NCBI GenBank assembly: GCA_947255165.1 | Contig: CAMYFZ010000007.1 | Location: 1-43,718 of the forward strand | Direction: 5' to 3' | From: an uncultured Varibaculum sp. | Lineage (GTDB): Bacteria; Actinomycetota; Actinomycetes; Actinomycetales; Actinomycetaceae | Length of the DNA: 43,718 bases | In this document: positions 1 to 8,845 of the stretch, in pieces | How positions within the stretch are numbered: position 1 is the stretch's first letter | How the letters are laid out: every line of letters begins with the position of its first letter | The notes under the pieces: generated by a model | The model's database searches: none | What the model was told of the DNA's origin: nothing | The model's input: the letters and a program-made list of their open reading frames with translations, nothing else | Position numbers and translations under genes: made by a program

Positions 1-3000
1 CGGGACAGTAGTTGAGGTATAAACCGCTACCGCTCCTTTCTGAATGGCCCATCTTCCCCAGGATTTGTCCCTGGTGAGCCAACAGCCCTTCGATTCCGAA
101 GGAAGATCCATTGGGGTTTTCCCCTAAATATTGGGTGGCGATCTGGCCAGCGGCCGAGTATTTGTGGTACTGCTCTGGGCTCATCACTACCCGTCCTTCT
201 CCATGAGAAATCGGTATCTGGTGGACTTCTCCCACGTCGTAGGAACTTAGCCAGGGGGACGCCACCGAGGCCACCGCCGTATGCACGATTCTAGCTACGT
301 GATGTCCACTATCATTTTCTGCCAAGGTAGGCGAATCCGGATCCAGGTCCCGAATCTGCCCATAGGGCAGCAATCCCGATTTGATCAGTGCCTGGAAGCC
401 ATTACAGATCCCCAGGATTAGGCCCCCTTTGCGCAGCAGCGAATGCACGGCCTCTTTAACTTGCTCTTGCCGCAGTACGGAAACAATGAACTTTGCAGAT
501 CCATCCGGCTCATCTCCCACGGAGAATCCGCCTGGAAGTGCCAGAATATCGGCTTGCTCGATTTGGCGAGCATAGGAGGCGGCGCTCCGATAAACCTCGG
601 TTACTACCTGCGCGCCCTCGCGGGTAAAAGCCCGAGTCATATCGTATTCGCAGTTAGTGCCAGGGAAGATAGGGATAAAAACCTGGGGGGTGTGCTTTCG
701 ATAGGGAGCGTGACGGGTTTTGGTTAAACAAGTTTCGCTGACTCGTGCCACTTTTTTCTGGCTGATCCGCTTGCCGGCGGTGGGGAAAATCTCCGCTAGG
801 GGCTCTTCCCAGGCCTGCTGTAAAGCGTCCAAATCTAGCTGCTGTCCGTTAATGGCACTTTCTGCCCAACGGCCGGTATATCCCAGCAGAGGCAGATCCA
901 GGTGCTGGTCAGTTTCAATCAGGAAACTGCCATAGCGAGAAGCAAACAGGTCTTCTTCAGTTTTGATTTCAAAACCAATCCGATTCCCGAAAGCCATTTT
1001 TGCTAGCGCCTCTGCGATTCCTCCATACCCGAGGGCATAGGCCGAGAGCGGATCAATCTCTTGCAGTTTGTCTAGGGCTGCTTGGAAGGATTCCAAATCC
1101 ACTGTTCCCAGCTCATCGGTTTCAGCTTTCAACAGGTAGAGCCGGTGATTACGGGCTTTAAATTCGGGGGTTCTAAGCTTAGTCGCGTCTTGCATCCCGA
1201 TAGCGAAGCTAACCAGGGTGGGCGGCACATTCATATCTTCGAAAGTGCCGGACATGGAATCTTTGCCCCCGATGGAAGCTAAATGGAAGTGGCGCAGCAC
1301 CCGATTGGCACCGAGCAGCGCTTCCACCACGGTTCCCCATTTTTCGGGGTCATCGCCTAGGCGCGGGAAGTACTCCTGGAAACTAAAATATAGATCCTGA
1401 TAGTCGACACCGGCTGCGGCCAAGCGCGACATGGATTGCACTACCGAGACAATAGCGCTGTGATAAGGGCTCAGTTCGGCCAGCGAAGGTTCAAAACCGT
1501 AGGCCGCTACCGAGGCTACCTCGGATTGCCCATCCTCAACCGATACTAGTTGGGCGCTGACCTGGGAGGGAGTGCGCTGGAACTTACCCCCGTAGGGCAA
1601 GGTTAAAGTGGTAGCCCCAATAGAGGAATCAAAGATTTCGTTTAATCCTCGCTGCGAACAGATGTTTAAGTCCGCCAGGTTATTTGCCAGTTTTTCCTGC
1701 ACGTCTGCGCCGGAGACACTGCGCTCGGGAGTGATTTCTCCGTTAGACACGGTCGCAAATTGCGCTTGGGAACGCACCCCATTGGTGTCAAGGAAGTCCC
1801 GAGAAATATCGACGATCGTTTCCCCTAAATAGTGCATCACCAGGCGCCTCTCGGCAGTCACGGTAGCCACATGGGTTACTTCGACATCTTCGCTTTCGCA
1901 AGCGTCATAGAAGAATTGCAGATCAGCCGGATCGATACACACTGCCATCCGTTCTTGAGATTCCGAGATTGCCAATTCGGTACCATTAAGCCCCTGGTAT
2001 TTAACCGGTACCAGGTCGAGTTCAATTTCTAGTCCGGGAGCCAGTTCCCCGATGGCAACCGATACTCCCCCGGCGCCAAAGTCATTACATTTCTTGATCC
2101 GCTTCGCAACCTCGCCGCGACGGAACAGGCGCTGAATCTTGCGTTCAATAATCGGGTTACCTTTTTGTACTTCCGCTCCGCAGGTTTGGGAGGAGTCCCG
2201 GGTGTGAGTCTTGGAAGATCCGGTAGCTCCCCCGATCCCGTCACGCCCGGTGCGTCCTCCGATCAGCAAAATCAAGTCGCCGGGAGCAGGTTCTTCGCGA
2301 ATAATATTCTCTGCGGGGGCAGCCCCCACCACGAACCCTAATTCGAGACGTTTTGCCCGGTAACCAGGGTGATAAAGTTCTTTAACATAGTTGGTGGTCA
2401 GCCCAATCTGGTTGCCGTAGGAGGAATAACCAGCAGCTGCCCGCTGGGTGATTTCTTTACTGGAAAGTTTCCCTTCGATGTGGTCCTCTATCCGGGGATC
2501 GGCGCTGCCTGTGATCCGCATCGCCTGGTAGACAAAGGTACGTCCCGATAAGGGATCCCGGATGGCTCCCCCAATACAAGTAGAGGCGCCGCCGAAAGGT
2601 TCAATCTCGGTGGGATGATTGTGGGTTTCGTTCTTAAACTGCAGGATATAACGCTCGCCGCCCACGGTTACATATACCGAGCAGGCGTTGATCTCGTTGG
2701 AGACTTCCTGGTTTTTCACGTTTTCTCGTTTAGCCGCCAGCGTCGCTAAATCCATCAGGGTGATGGGTTTTTCACTATTGCGTTCCGCCAGGTATTGATC
2801 CCATTCTTCCTGCAAGCGTTGAGCATAGGGGCCCGAGAAAGTGGCGTCAGTTAGTTCCGTTTCAAAAGTGGTGTGACGACAGTGGTCTGACCAGTAGGTA
2901 TCGATTACTTTGATTTCAGTTTCGGTAGGTAGACGTCCAATACTGTCAAAGTATCCTTTGATAAACAGCAGGTCGTCTTTGGTCATCGCCAAAGAAGCGT

Positions 3001-3397
3001 TTTCATAGTAATCTTCAGTGATTTCAATGCTGGGTGGCAGTTGCCGGTTAGGCACATAGGTCTGATTCTCCAACACCGACATGTCTTTCAGACGCATCTC
3101 GATGGGATTGAACTTAACCTCGCCCGTGTGCCCGTATCCGCATTTAACGGTAGCTTCATATCCTTGCAGCTGTAAGCACTTTTCTGCGGCATCGGCACGC
3201 TGATCAAACTGTCCGGGCAAGTATTCGAGGACGTAATAGTCTTCGATATCGATCTCGTCGAGTACCAGATCCTGGTTTATCTCTGCGAATACTGTGTATT
3301 TGGCTTTTTCCAGTGCAGCCGCGTCAAGGCCGAAAATGTCATAGACATTGAACTGGGTAGTATCGTTCTTCTTCCTTACGAAAATCCGCTTATTCAA
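1..3397 (-). CDS. purL: Phosphoribosylformylglycinamidine synthase, large single-chain type (3' end outside window)
   Basis: Converts FGAR, glutamine and ATP to FGAM in purine synthesis. About 1,132 codons are visible and the C-terminal end runs off the left edge. The chain starts NKRIFVRKKNDTTQF and carries the AIRS-type motifs ETHNHPTEIEPFGGAS and GGKDSMSG. It ends in a glutaminase domain with FPGTNCEYD and GICNGFQ, whose nucleophile Cys codon lies near 404-406, followed by SHGEGR. This order matches the roughly 1,240-residue clade II PurL (TIGR01857 type, as in clostridia and bifidobacteria), not the separate PurS/PurQ/PurL of most actinobacteria. The start is TTG at 3397. An in-frame TAA lies only four codons upstream (3409-3407), AAGGG sits 6-7 nt before the TTG, and no ATG occurs nearby. 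Confidence 0.95.
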   Translation of the reverse strand, partial: MNKRIFVRKKNDTTQFNVYDIFGLDAAALEKAKYTVFAEINQDLVLDEIDIEDYYVLEYLPGQFDQRADAAEKCLQLQGYEATVKCGYGHTGEVKFNPIEMRLKDMSVLENQTYVPNRQLPPSIEITEDYYENASLAMTKDDLLFIKGYFDSIGRLPTETEIKVIDTYWSDHCRHTTFETELTDATFSGPYAQRLQEEWDQYLAERNSEKPITLMDLATLAAKRENVKNQEVSNEINACSVYVTVGGERYILQFKNETHNHPTEIEPFGGASTCIGGAIRDPLSGRTFVYQAMRITGSADPRIEDHIEGKLSSKEITQRAAAGYSSYGNQIGLTTNYVKELYHPGYRAKRLELGFVVGAAPAENIIREEPAPGDLILLIGGRTGRDGIGGATGSSKTHTRDSSQTCGAEVQKGNPIIERKIQRLFRRGEVAKRIKKCNDFGAGGVSVAIGELAPGLEIELDLVPVKYQGLNGTELAISESQERMAVCIDPADLQFFYDACESEDVEVTHVATVTAERRLVMHYLGETIVDISRDFLDTNGVRSQAQFATVSNGEITPERSVSGADVQEKLANNLADLNICSQRGLNEIFDSSIGATTLTLPYGGKFQRTPSQVSAQLVSVEDGQSEVASVAAYGFEPSLAELSPYHSAIVSVVQSMSRLAAAGVDYQDLYFSFQEYFPRLGDDPEKWGTVVEALLGANRVLRHFHLASIGGKDSMSGTFEDMNVPPTLVSFAIGMQDATKLRTPEFKARNHRLYLLKAETDELGTVDLESFQAALDKLQEIDPLSAYALGYGGIAEALAKMAFGNRIGFEIKTEEDLFASRYGSFLIETDQHLDLPLLGYTGRWAESAINGQQLDLDALQQAWEEPLAEIFPTAGKRISQKKVARVSETCLTKTRHAPYRKHTPQVFIPIFPGTNCEYDMTRAFTREGAQVVTEVYRSAASYARQIEQADILALPGGFSVGDEPDGSAKFIVSVLRQEQVKEAVHSLLRKGGLILGICNGFQALIKSGLLPYGQIRDLDPDSPTLAENDSGHHVARIVHTAVASVASPWLSSYDVGEVHQIPISHGEGRVVMSPEQYHKYSAAGQIATQYLGENPNGSSFGIEGLLAHQGQILGKMGHSERSGSGLYLNYCP

Positions 3398-3433
3398 AGT
3401 CTTCCCTTATATGAAATAGCTGCCCGGTATGAA

Positions 3434-3439
3434 ATTTTA
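3434..3439 (-). promoter_or_regulatory. Possible -10 element for purL
   Basis: TAAAAT on the minus strand, about 37 nt upstream of the purL TTG. It fits the TANNNT consensus, and the implied leader would include the AAGGG ribosome binding site. No good -35 hexamer is visible. Confidence 0.3.
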
Positions 3440-3793
3440 CGCGCGGAATCGGGAAGTCGTCTGAATTCTCGCCCACTGCCCAACCGCATCCCCCTGACCA
3501 CTGGTTACACCTGCTGCCCGGGGAGCCTGTTAGTTGCTTACCTCGGACTTCTTGCAGGAAGCCCTAAGGAACCAACCACCCTTTAAGCCTAGCAGGGTCG
3601 CCGCCTTGCGTACCAATCTGTTAGCAGATATAGCCGGGCTAGATTCGTCACTCTTCTGGGTATTTTTTGTTACCCGGAGGAAGGTTCGCTTATTTCCCAC
3701 ACCGCGCACTTTTGTCCCGCAAAATAGGCAATAAATATTTTAGGAACGCCTTATCCCCTAGCCAGCCGTAGCAAGATTAGCGACCATCAGGGT

Positions 3794-3799
3794 TAAAGT
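3794..3799 (+). promoter_or_regulatory. -10 element, leaderless geometry
   Basis: TAAAGT followed by exactly six bases and then the ATG at 3806. There is no Shine-Dalgarno sequence before this ATG. Transcription starting 7 nt after the -10 would begin on the A of ATG, giving a leaderless mRNA. Confidence 0.55.
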
Positions 3800-3805
3800 A
3801 AAAAT

Positions 3806-4114
3806 ATGTTAGTTGCATTTTCTATTACTCCCTCTGCCTCTGATGCTGATGGCGGAGTACATGATGCCGTTGCAGCCGCAGTCAAGGTGATTCAAGATTC
3901 CGGACTGCCGAATCGCACCGACCCTATGTTTACCACCATCGAGGGCAGTTGGGATGACTGTATGCAGGTAGTTAAGGATGCCTGTGAAGCGGTATCCCAT
4001 TACGCCCCGCGGGTATCACTAGTGCTGAAAGCAGATATTCGTCCTGGTCGTAGCGGTGAAATGACGGCAAAACTTACCCGCTTGGATGCCGCTCTGGACA
4101 GGTTAGAGTCCTAA
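3806..4114 (+). CDS. Thiamine-binding protein, MTH1187/YkoF-like family
   Basis: 102 residues, a normal length for the single-domain MTH1187 (DUF77, Thiamine_BP) family. Family features are the opening strand MLVAFSITPS, the central region GLPNRTDPMFTTIEGSWDDCM, and a final helix. Members bind thiamine or its pyrimidine moiety in the cytoplasm and form ferredoxin-like oligomers; the physiological role is poorly defined. The gene stands alone, divergent from purL, and probably has a leaderless transcript. A 15-nt inverted repeat, AAAGCGG-A-CCGCTTT, overlaps its stop codon (4113-4127). Confidence 0.8.
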   Translation: MLVAFSITPSASDADGGVHDAVAAAVKVIQDSGLPNRTDPMFTTIEGSWDDCMQVVKDACEAVSHYAPRVSLVLKADIRPGRSGEMTAKLTRLDAALDRLES

Positions 4115-4172
4115 AGCGGACCGCTTTCAAAACATCTGGGTTAATGCCGAAAGATCTGCTATTGGGAAAGCA

Positions 4173-4207
4173 AGTGGCGCCGCCCCTAAAATCAGGGCGA
4201 CGCCACT
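4173..4207. terminator. Hairpin between convergent genes, probable bidirectional terminator
   Basis: AGTGGCG (4173-4179) pairs with CGCCACT (4201-4207). After one mismatch, CGCCC pairs with GGGCG. The hairpin lies between the convergent 3806-4114 and 4290-4745 genes. T tracts on both sides are poor, so termination strength is uncertain. Confidence 0.55.
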
Positions 4208-4289
4208 AAAGGTTATTTACTGTATTTAGCCCCCTGAAAATAGCGGCTTTGTTGAGCTATTCCCGGGGACCGCTGCTATCGTAAGTGGG

Positions 4290-4745
4290 CTATTTACCCA
4301 GCTGTACTGTCCATTCGGGAGGTACATCCTTGCCGGATTCCTCGTCCTTTTCTGCCTGGGCGAAAGTCTCTTGCACGATTCCCTTCGCGTGGTGGGAGGG
4401 CGAATAGATTGCATAAACCTTCATCGGTTCATCTCCGACGTTGATAATGTCATGCCATTTGCCGGCAGGTACCATTACCGCCCAGCCGTCACCGACTTCC
4501 TGTTCGAAGGTGAGGTTATCTTCCGCATCCCCCATCACCACTTTGCCTTTACCGGCATCCAGGCGTAGGAACTGGTCGTTGTCAGGATGGACTTCCAGCC
4601 CGATGGATTCGCCTACCGGAATAGACATCAGGGTTACCTGCAGATATTTCCCGGTCCACGCGGTGGTGCGATAGTTGGTGTTTTCTTTGGTTTCGGTTTC
4701 CAAATCGAAGCTATAAGGCTCCGGTCCATTGTCATGAACTGCCAC
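4290..4745 (-). CDS. Small single-domain cupin protein
   Basis: 151 residues forming one beta-barrel cupin domain. Motif 1 region reads GLEVHPDNDQFLRL. Motif 2 is VPAGKWHDIINVG, close to the consensus PxG(x2)H(x3)N. Of the usual metal-binding set, one His in motif 1 and the motif 2 His are clear; the usual motif 1 Glu is not obvious, so metal content is uncertain. It starts at GTG 4745 with AGGA 8 nt upstream. Substrate unknown; such proteins may be sugar isomerases, dioxygenases or simple binders. It is monocistronic and divergent from the envelope island. Confidence 0.75.
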   Translation of the reverse strand: MAVHDNGPEPYSFDLETETKENTNYRTTAWTGKYLQVTLMSIPVGESIGLEVHPDNDQFLRLDAGKGKVVMGDAEDNLTFEQEVGDGWAVMVPAGKWHDIINVGDEPMKVYAIYSPSHHAKGIVQETFAQAEKDEESGKDVPPEWTVQLGK

Positions 4746-4938
4746 AGTATTTTCCTTTCATTCGCCTTTGAGATCGTTCTCTTCCATGCTAGCCAGGGTG
4801 ATACCAGGCTGCAGCACTTCTTAGAAAATATCGCTACCAGCGTTGAAAGCGGATGTAATTGTTTTGAACTTATTAATAGGACGCCCTGGTAGCACGATCT
4901 GATTTTTAGTTTTTTGTTTCACTGTTTAGAAGGCTTGT

Positions 4939-4944
4939 TAAAGT
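4939..4944 (+). promoter_or_regulatory. -10 element, leaderless geometry
   Basis: TAAAGT, then GGGGTT, then ATG at 4951. The block TTGTTAAAGTGGGGTTATG recurs identically before the paralogue at 6782. GGGG lies only 2 nt from the ATG, too close for a normal ribosome binding site. No clear -35 is visible. Confidence 0.6.
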
Positions 4945-4950
4945 GGGGTT

Positions 4951-6585
4951 ATGTCGAAGTTTTCCCCTGACGAAGATAATAATGCTGCCCGCTCCTCCGG
5001 ATTTGCTAACGCCAATCTCCCGGCGACCCCGCCAGTTCCGCCGGTTTATCCGGGGCAGCCGGCACCTGCTAACTATCCGGGGCAGCCGATACCGGCTGCC
5101 TACCCAGGGCAACCAGCTCCTGGGGGATTTGGACCGGTGCCTCCTGCTTACCCTGCCGCGCAACCGACACCTCCTGCTTTCCCAGGGCAGCCGGCTCCGG
5201 GTGGGAAAGCTAAGTCTCGGCGGGGTTTGATAATCACCCTCTGCGTGTTGTTAATACTTGCGGTTTCTGCTTTGGGGATCACCCTTTACAAAGTATTTCT
5301 CACTGATGATTCTTTAGCAGTAGGGGTCAAACCAGCTTGGGATAAACCGTCAAAAGTAGTGATAGAAATAAAAAAAGAATCCCGGCAAGCATATACGCTT
5401 TACGAACCTAAAAAAGACAAACTGGTTTTAGTGCAACCCTTTAAAGATGGCAGCGGAGTTGGACAACTATTAGATCCCAAAACTGGAGCTAAAATCGGTA
5501 AACTCATAGCCTTACCAAAATGCGATAATGCCTTTCAACACCCCTACTTAACTGCCGGCGGGAAAATCGCATGCGTCAAGAAAGACACAATAAAAATCAA
5601 TCAGAATAAGAAATACCAGTTCAAAGAACAAATCTATGCCGATAAACACCTGCTAGTTGGAGCTAGCCCCTCCGCCACAAACGCCCAGCAAATCGTGGCC
5701 TATGACCCTGACAGTAGCAAACTACTATGGGTGCAAAATCTGAAAAATCCCGCCTCCGTCACCTGTGACGGCAAAGGAATCTACACCACCAGTATCGCTG
5801 AAGATTCCTCCTCGAATCCCACCCAAAACTCGCAGGATACTACCGAAAATACCGAATCTGAAGAAACCAATCCTCCCGCCCCAAAGCAATCCACCGAGCT
5901 AGAGGTCATGACCTTGACCGGCAGTTCTACGGCACAACCTAACCCTGAAAAAGAGTTAAATCCTAGCGAGAGCAAACCAGACGGCCCCCAGGTAGCCAAA
6001 GACGCCATCAAAAACATCGACTTCGCCACCGCCTACCTGCCCGTATATGGACTTGAAAACTGTTCAGATAAAAATTTCTGGAGTAAAAGCGACGGCACTC
6101 CCATATCGAGAAAAATGCCAGGAGAAACCACTCCCTGCTGGGCAACCATGAAAAACGGGGAATCCATTGAAAAAGTCTCCGCTCCCTGGGATGAGGGAGT
6201 ACAGTTTCCTGCCCTCAAGCTTTCAGAAAACGAGGGGAATAGCTCCAGCTTTTTTGATTCCGAAAGCTTTACCGCAGACACCAGCAAGCGGTATAGCGTG
6301 GCATACGGAGATGCAAACGGTGATGGTTACCTCGATGCGCTGCTCATAGCCAATGATTTAGAAGCGGTCAGTTTCCAGTTGGCGATTTTTGATCCCAAAG
6401 ACCCAGAGCACCCCTTTATTTCGATAATTGGGGGCACTCAAGAACCGAATATAGTAAGAATCGAAAGCCCGGGAAAAATTACTATTTCCTATCCAGCATC
6501 TATGTCGTCTTCAGGAACTGAGGAGACCATAGCGGAATTATCGATTACGGGGCATGAAATTACCGGTTACAAAAAATTCTCCTAA
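4951..6585 (+). CDS. Proline-rich, single-pass membrane protein with exported calcium-loop domain (copy 1)
   Basis: 544 residues. Residues 1-90 form a cytoplasmic tail with four [YF]PGQPxP repeats. Residues about 92-116 form one membrane helix (GLIITLCVLLILAVS), with the positive residues KAKSRR before it predicting an exported C-terminus. The exported part has five cysteines, a Ser/Thr/Glu/Asn-rich linker near residues 280-320, and a loop DANGDGYLD (454-462) that fits the D-x-N-x-D-G-x-x-D calcium-binding pattern of FG-GAP/dockerin-like repeats. The LLVGASPSATNAQQIVAY region suggests beta-propeller-like strands. It is a tandem paralogue of 6782-8629. I do not recognise a named family; an envelope or adhesion role is inference. 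Confidence 0.8.
   Translation: MSKFSPDEDNNAARSSGFANANLPATPPVPPVYPGQPAPANYPGQPIPAAYPGQPAPGGFGPVPPAYPAAQPTPPAFPGQPAPGGKAKSRRGLIITLCVLLILAVSALGITLYKVFLTDDSLAVGVKPAWDKPSKVVIEIKKESRQAYTLYEPKKDKLVLVQPFKDGSGVGQLLDPKTGAKIGKLIALPKCDNAFQHPYLTAGGKIACVKKDTIKINQNKKYQFKEQIYADKHLLVGASPSATNAQQIVAYDPDSSKLLWVQNLKNPASVTCDGKGIYTTSIAEDSSSNPTQNSQDTTENTESEETNPPAPKQSTELEVMTLTGSSTAQPNPEKELNPSESKPDGPQVAKDAIKNIDFATAYLPVYGLENCSDKNFWSKSDGTPISRKMPGETTPCWATMKNGESIEKVSAPWDEGVQFPALKLSENEGNSSSFFDSESFTADTSKRYSVAYGDANGDGYLDALLIANDLEAVSFQLAIFDPKDPEHPFISIIGGTQEPNIVRIESPGKITISYPASMSSSGTEETIAELSITGHEITGYKKFS
5047..5199 (+). repeat. Imperfect in-gene repeats encoding [YF]PGQPxP
   Basis: Residues 33-39, 42-48, 51-57 and 77-83 of the copy 1 protein repeat YPGQPAP or close variants. 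The DNA repeats around tatccggggcagccg and cccagggcagccgg, so the tract could vary in length between strains by slippage. Confidence 0.75.
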
Positions 6586-6769
6586 TGCCGACTAGTATCG
6601 GGGGTTCCTGGGGGTATTTGCTTGGTTTAAGCGGCTAACACCGTGCTTTGTCTAGAAGTTCTAGCTAGCTGCTGACGGTTCTGCAGATTCTTCTAAGCAG
6701 CAATTCTGTTTGTGGGGTTAGTGCTCTTTAAACTGTCTAGTTTTTCAGCTACAGACAGATTGGGATTGT

Positions 6770-6775
6770 TAAAGT
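6770..6775 (+). promoter_or_regulatory. -10 element, leaderless geometry (copy of 4939)
   Basis: TAAAGT-GGGGTT-ATG with the start at 6782. It repeats the promoter/start block of the upstream paralogue, so the duplication included the promoter. Confidence 0.6.
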
Positions 6776-6781
6776 GGGGTT

Positions 6782-8629
6782 ATGCCTAAGTTTTGCCCTG
6801 CTGAAGATGCTAATGACGGAACTTCTGAGCCGGATAGGGCTGCAGAATCTGATTTCGCTCCCAAATCTGCCTCTTCCCCCCAAAGCATTGCCGCTGATAG
6901 TGGGGACGCGGTCGCAACCAACCCGACTTCATCGGAATCAGTAATCACCCCCGGACCTATGCCGGGAAGGAAAAACATTACTTATCCTCCCTACCCGCAA
7001 GACCCCGTCTCTGGGCAAACCTACCCGAAATACGCCGCAGTAGCTCCTGCAGCCCCTAGTGATTACCATCCAGAAAACCCGCCGCAGCCAGCAGCTTATC
7101 CTAGCTCTCCGCCGGTTCCAGCTGGTGTACCCGGGGGCCAGTTCCCGCCTTCCTATCCTGCGCCACAGCAGATGGCACCTGCTTACCCATTTAACCCTGC
7201 CCCTGGTGGCGCTATGCCTCTCCCTGGCGGACCACCCTCAAAAAAACGTAAGTCCTACCGGGTGCCGATTGTGGTCTTGAGCGTGGTATTAGTGGTCGCG
7301 CTGTGCGCCTTAGGAACCGTCCTCTACAAGGTACTTAGTCGCGATGACTCTCTAGCAGTGGGAGTAAAGCCGGCTTGGGAAAAACCGGCGAAAGTCCAAG
7401 TAAAGACCAAGGGCGAGCCAGGCTTAGCGTATACGCTTTACTCGCCCGAAAAAGACCAGCTGTTTTTGCTACAACCATTCAAAGACGGAACCGGCACCGC
7501 CCAAATGCTCGACCCTAAAACCGGCGCCAAAAGCGGAAAGCCTATTGCGCTGCCAAAATGCGATAACTCCCTAAAATACCCTTACCAGATAAAGGGAGGG
7601 AAAATTGTATGCGCTACTAAGGACATAATAAAAGCCAATACGAATAAGAAATACCAGTTCAAGGAAGAAATATTTATTAGCGGATACCTGGTAGTCGGCG
7701 CCAGCCCTTCAGCGACTAATGCCACGCAAATCGTGGCCTACAGTCCCAAAACCACGAAAATTTTATGGGTGCAGAACCTGAAAAAACCGGCCTCCGTTAC
7801 CTGCAATGGCAAGGCAGTTTACACCACCACTGTGGTTGGGGATTCCTCTTCCGAGACTACCCCGGATTCAGGAAGCAGTACAGAGAATCCTATGCCACAA
7901 GGTACGCAGGCCTCCGGAGAGGAAGAGTCCCAGGAACTCGAGGTCATGGCCCTTAGCGGAAGTTCCGAGGTGCAAGATTCTCCCGAGAAGGAGCTGAGCC
8001 CAGCCGCTACCCAGCCAAGTGAACCTCAGGTAGCAAAAGATGCCATCAAAAACATTGACTTCGCCAACGCTTTTCAGCCTCTCGTAGGCTCCCCGGAATG
8101 CGCCGAAGCTAATTTTTGGCAGAAAGCTGACGGAACTCCCATTGCCCGGAAGATGCCGGCTGCCACCAGTGAATGTTGGGCAACCATGAAAAATGGAACT
8201 TCGGTTGAACAGTTCACTCCCGCGCCCATGAATCCGGAATCTCATCTGGACGCGATTAAGCTAACAGGCAACGAGGTTGATGAGCTATTTGATTCGGCAA
8301 GTTTTAAACCAGATCCCAGCAAATCCTATGCGGTTGGATACGGGGATGTAAACGCAGACGGTTATCTAGATGCCCTCCTGATAGTTGACGTATACGAAGG
8401 AAATGGCTTCAACCTGGCAATCTTTGATCCGGCAGATCCCGAGCATCCCTATCTAACTGCGATTGGGCCGGCTCTAGAAAACGGAGTGGTGAAAATTGTT
8501 GCTCCCGGCAGGGTTAATATTTACGGATCTGATCCGGTACTGGGTTCAGGTAGCCCCGATTTAATAGCAGAAATGTCAATTAAAGGCTTTGAAATCAGCG
8601 ACTATATCGATCACTACTCCTCGCTATAG
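6782..8629 (+). CDS. Proline-rich, single-pass membrane protein with exported calcium-loop domain (copy 2)
   Basis: 615 residues, paralogous along its whole exported length to 4951-6585. The cytoplasmic tail is longer and diverged (residues 1-158, rich in Pro/Ala/Tyr but without regular PGQP repeats). KKRKSYR precedes one membrane helix (about 161-184). Shared stretches include DDSLAVGVKPAW, GASPSATNA, QVAKDAIKNIDFA and WATMKNG. The five exported cysteines match those of copy 1. The calcium-type loop is DVNADGYLD (522-530). The linker near residues 355-390 is Ser/Glu/Thr-rich and differs from copy 1. Function unknown; it may be surface exposed. Confidence 0.8.
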   Translation: MPKFCPAEDANDGTSEPDRAAESDFAPKSASSPQSIAADSGDAVATNPTSSESVITPGPMPGRKNITYPPYPQDPVSGQTYPKYAAVAPAAPSDYHPENPPQPAAYPSSPPVPAGVPGGQFPPSYPAPQQMAPAYPFNPAPGGAMPLPGGPPSKKRKSYRVPIVVLSVVLVVALCALGTVLYKVLSRDDSLAVGVKPAWEKPAKVQVKTKGEPGLAYTLYSPEKDQLFLLQPFKDGTGTAQMLDPKTGAKSGKPIALPKCDNSLKYPYQIKGGKIVCATKDIIKANTNKKYQFKEEIFISGYLVVGASPSATNATQIVAYSPKTTKILWVQNLKKPASVTCNGKAVYTTTVVGDSSSETTPDSGSSTENPMPQGTQASGEEESQELEVMALSGSSEVQDSPEKELSPAATQPSEPQVAKDAIKNIDFANAFQPLVGSPECAEANFWQKADGTPIARKMPAATSECWATMKNGTSVEQFTPAPMNPESHLDAIKLTGNEVDELFDSASFKPDPSKSYAVGYGDVNADGYLDALLIVDVYEGNGFNLAIFDPADPEHPYLTAIGPALENGVVKIVAPGRVNIYGSDPVLGSGSPDLIAEMSIKGFEISDYIDHYSSL

Positions 8630-8743
8630 GGCGGCAGGTCTGCCATACCCGGACGAGCAACAGCGAGGTACGGAGGAACCGGCATTTTCGGCTCCGGGAA
8701 AGCAAGTGGGCAATTGCCAGCTGCGGATAACTCTTAGGGTAAG

Positions 8744-8790
8744 AAGTTGGGGTTTTCCGCCAGTTTAGTCCTGGCGGAAAACCCCAACTT
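8744..8790. terminator. Perfect 20-bp hairpin between convergent genes
   Basis: Bases 8744-8763 pair perfectly with 8771-8790 across a 7-nt loop (TTTAGTC). It lies between the convergent 6782-8629 gene and the minus-strand membrane protein, so it probably stops both. No long T run follows on either strand. Confidence 0.75.
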
Positions 8791-8845
8791 ATGATATTGC
8801 TTATTTACTAGGTCGCTTCAAAGACGCCCTTCAGCAGTAACGGAA

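Larger units (their letters stand above)
3398..3805. other. 408-bp gene-free gap between divergent genes
   Basis: No convincing gene is visible. A 66-codon plus-strand frame (3534-3734) has no ribosome binding site and a composition unlike a protein, so I leave it out. The gap holds a possible purL promoter, a leaderless-type promoter for the next gene, and an unassigned 8-bp hairpin (3655-3662 pairing with 3671-3678, one G-U pair, 8-nt loop) without a T tract. I found no tRNA T-loop signature and no riboswitch fold I recognise. Confidence 0.6.

Noticed and set aside
3534..3734. Plus-strand frame of 66 codons in the first gap.
   Set aside because: No ribosome binding site, no promoter and no protein-like pattern.
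4164..8709. A 14-base identical stretch gggaaagcaagtgg occurs at 4164-4177 and 8696-8709, both in spaces between convergent genes.
   Set aside because: Only two copies were seen, the flanks do not match, and no inverted repeat or mobile-element structure is shared. It may be chance.
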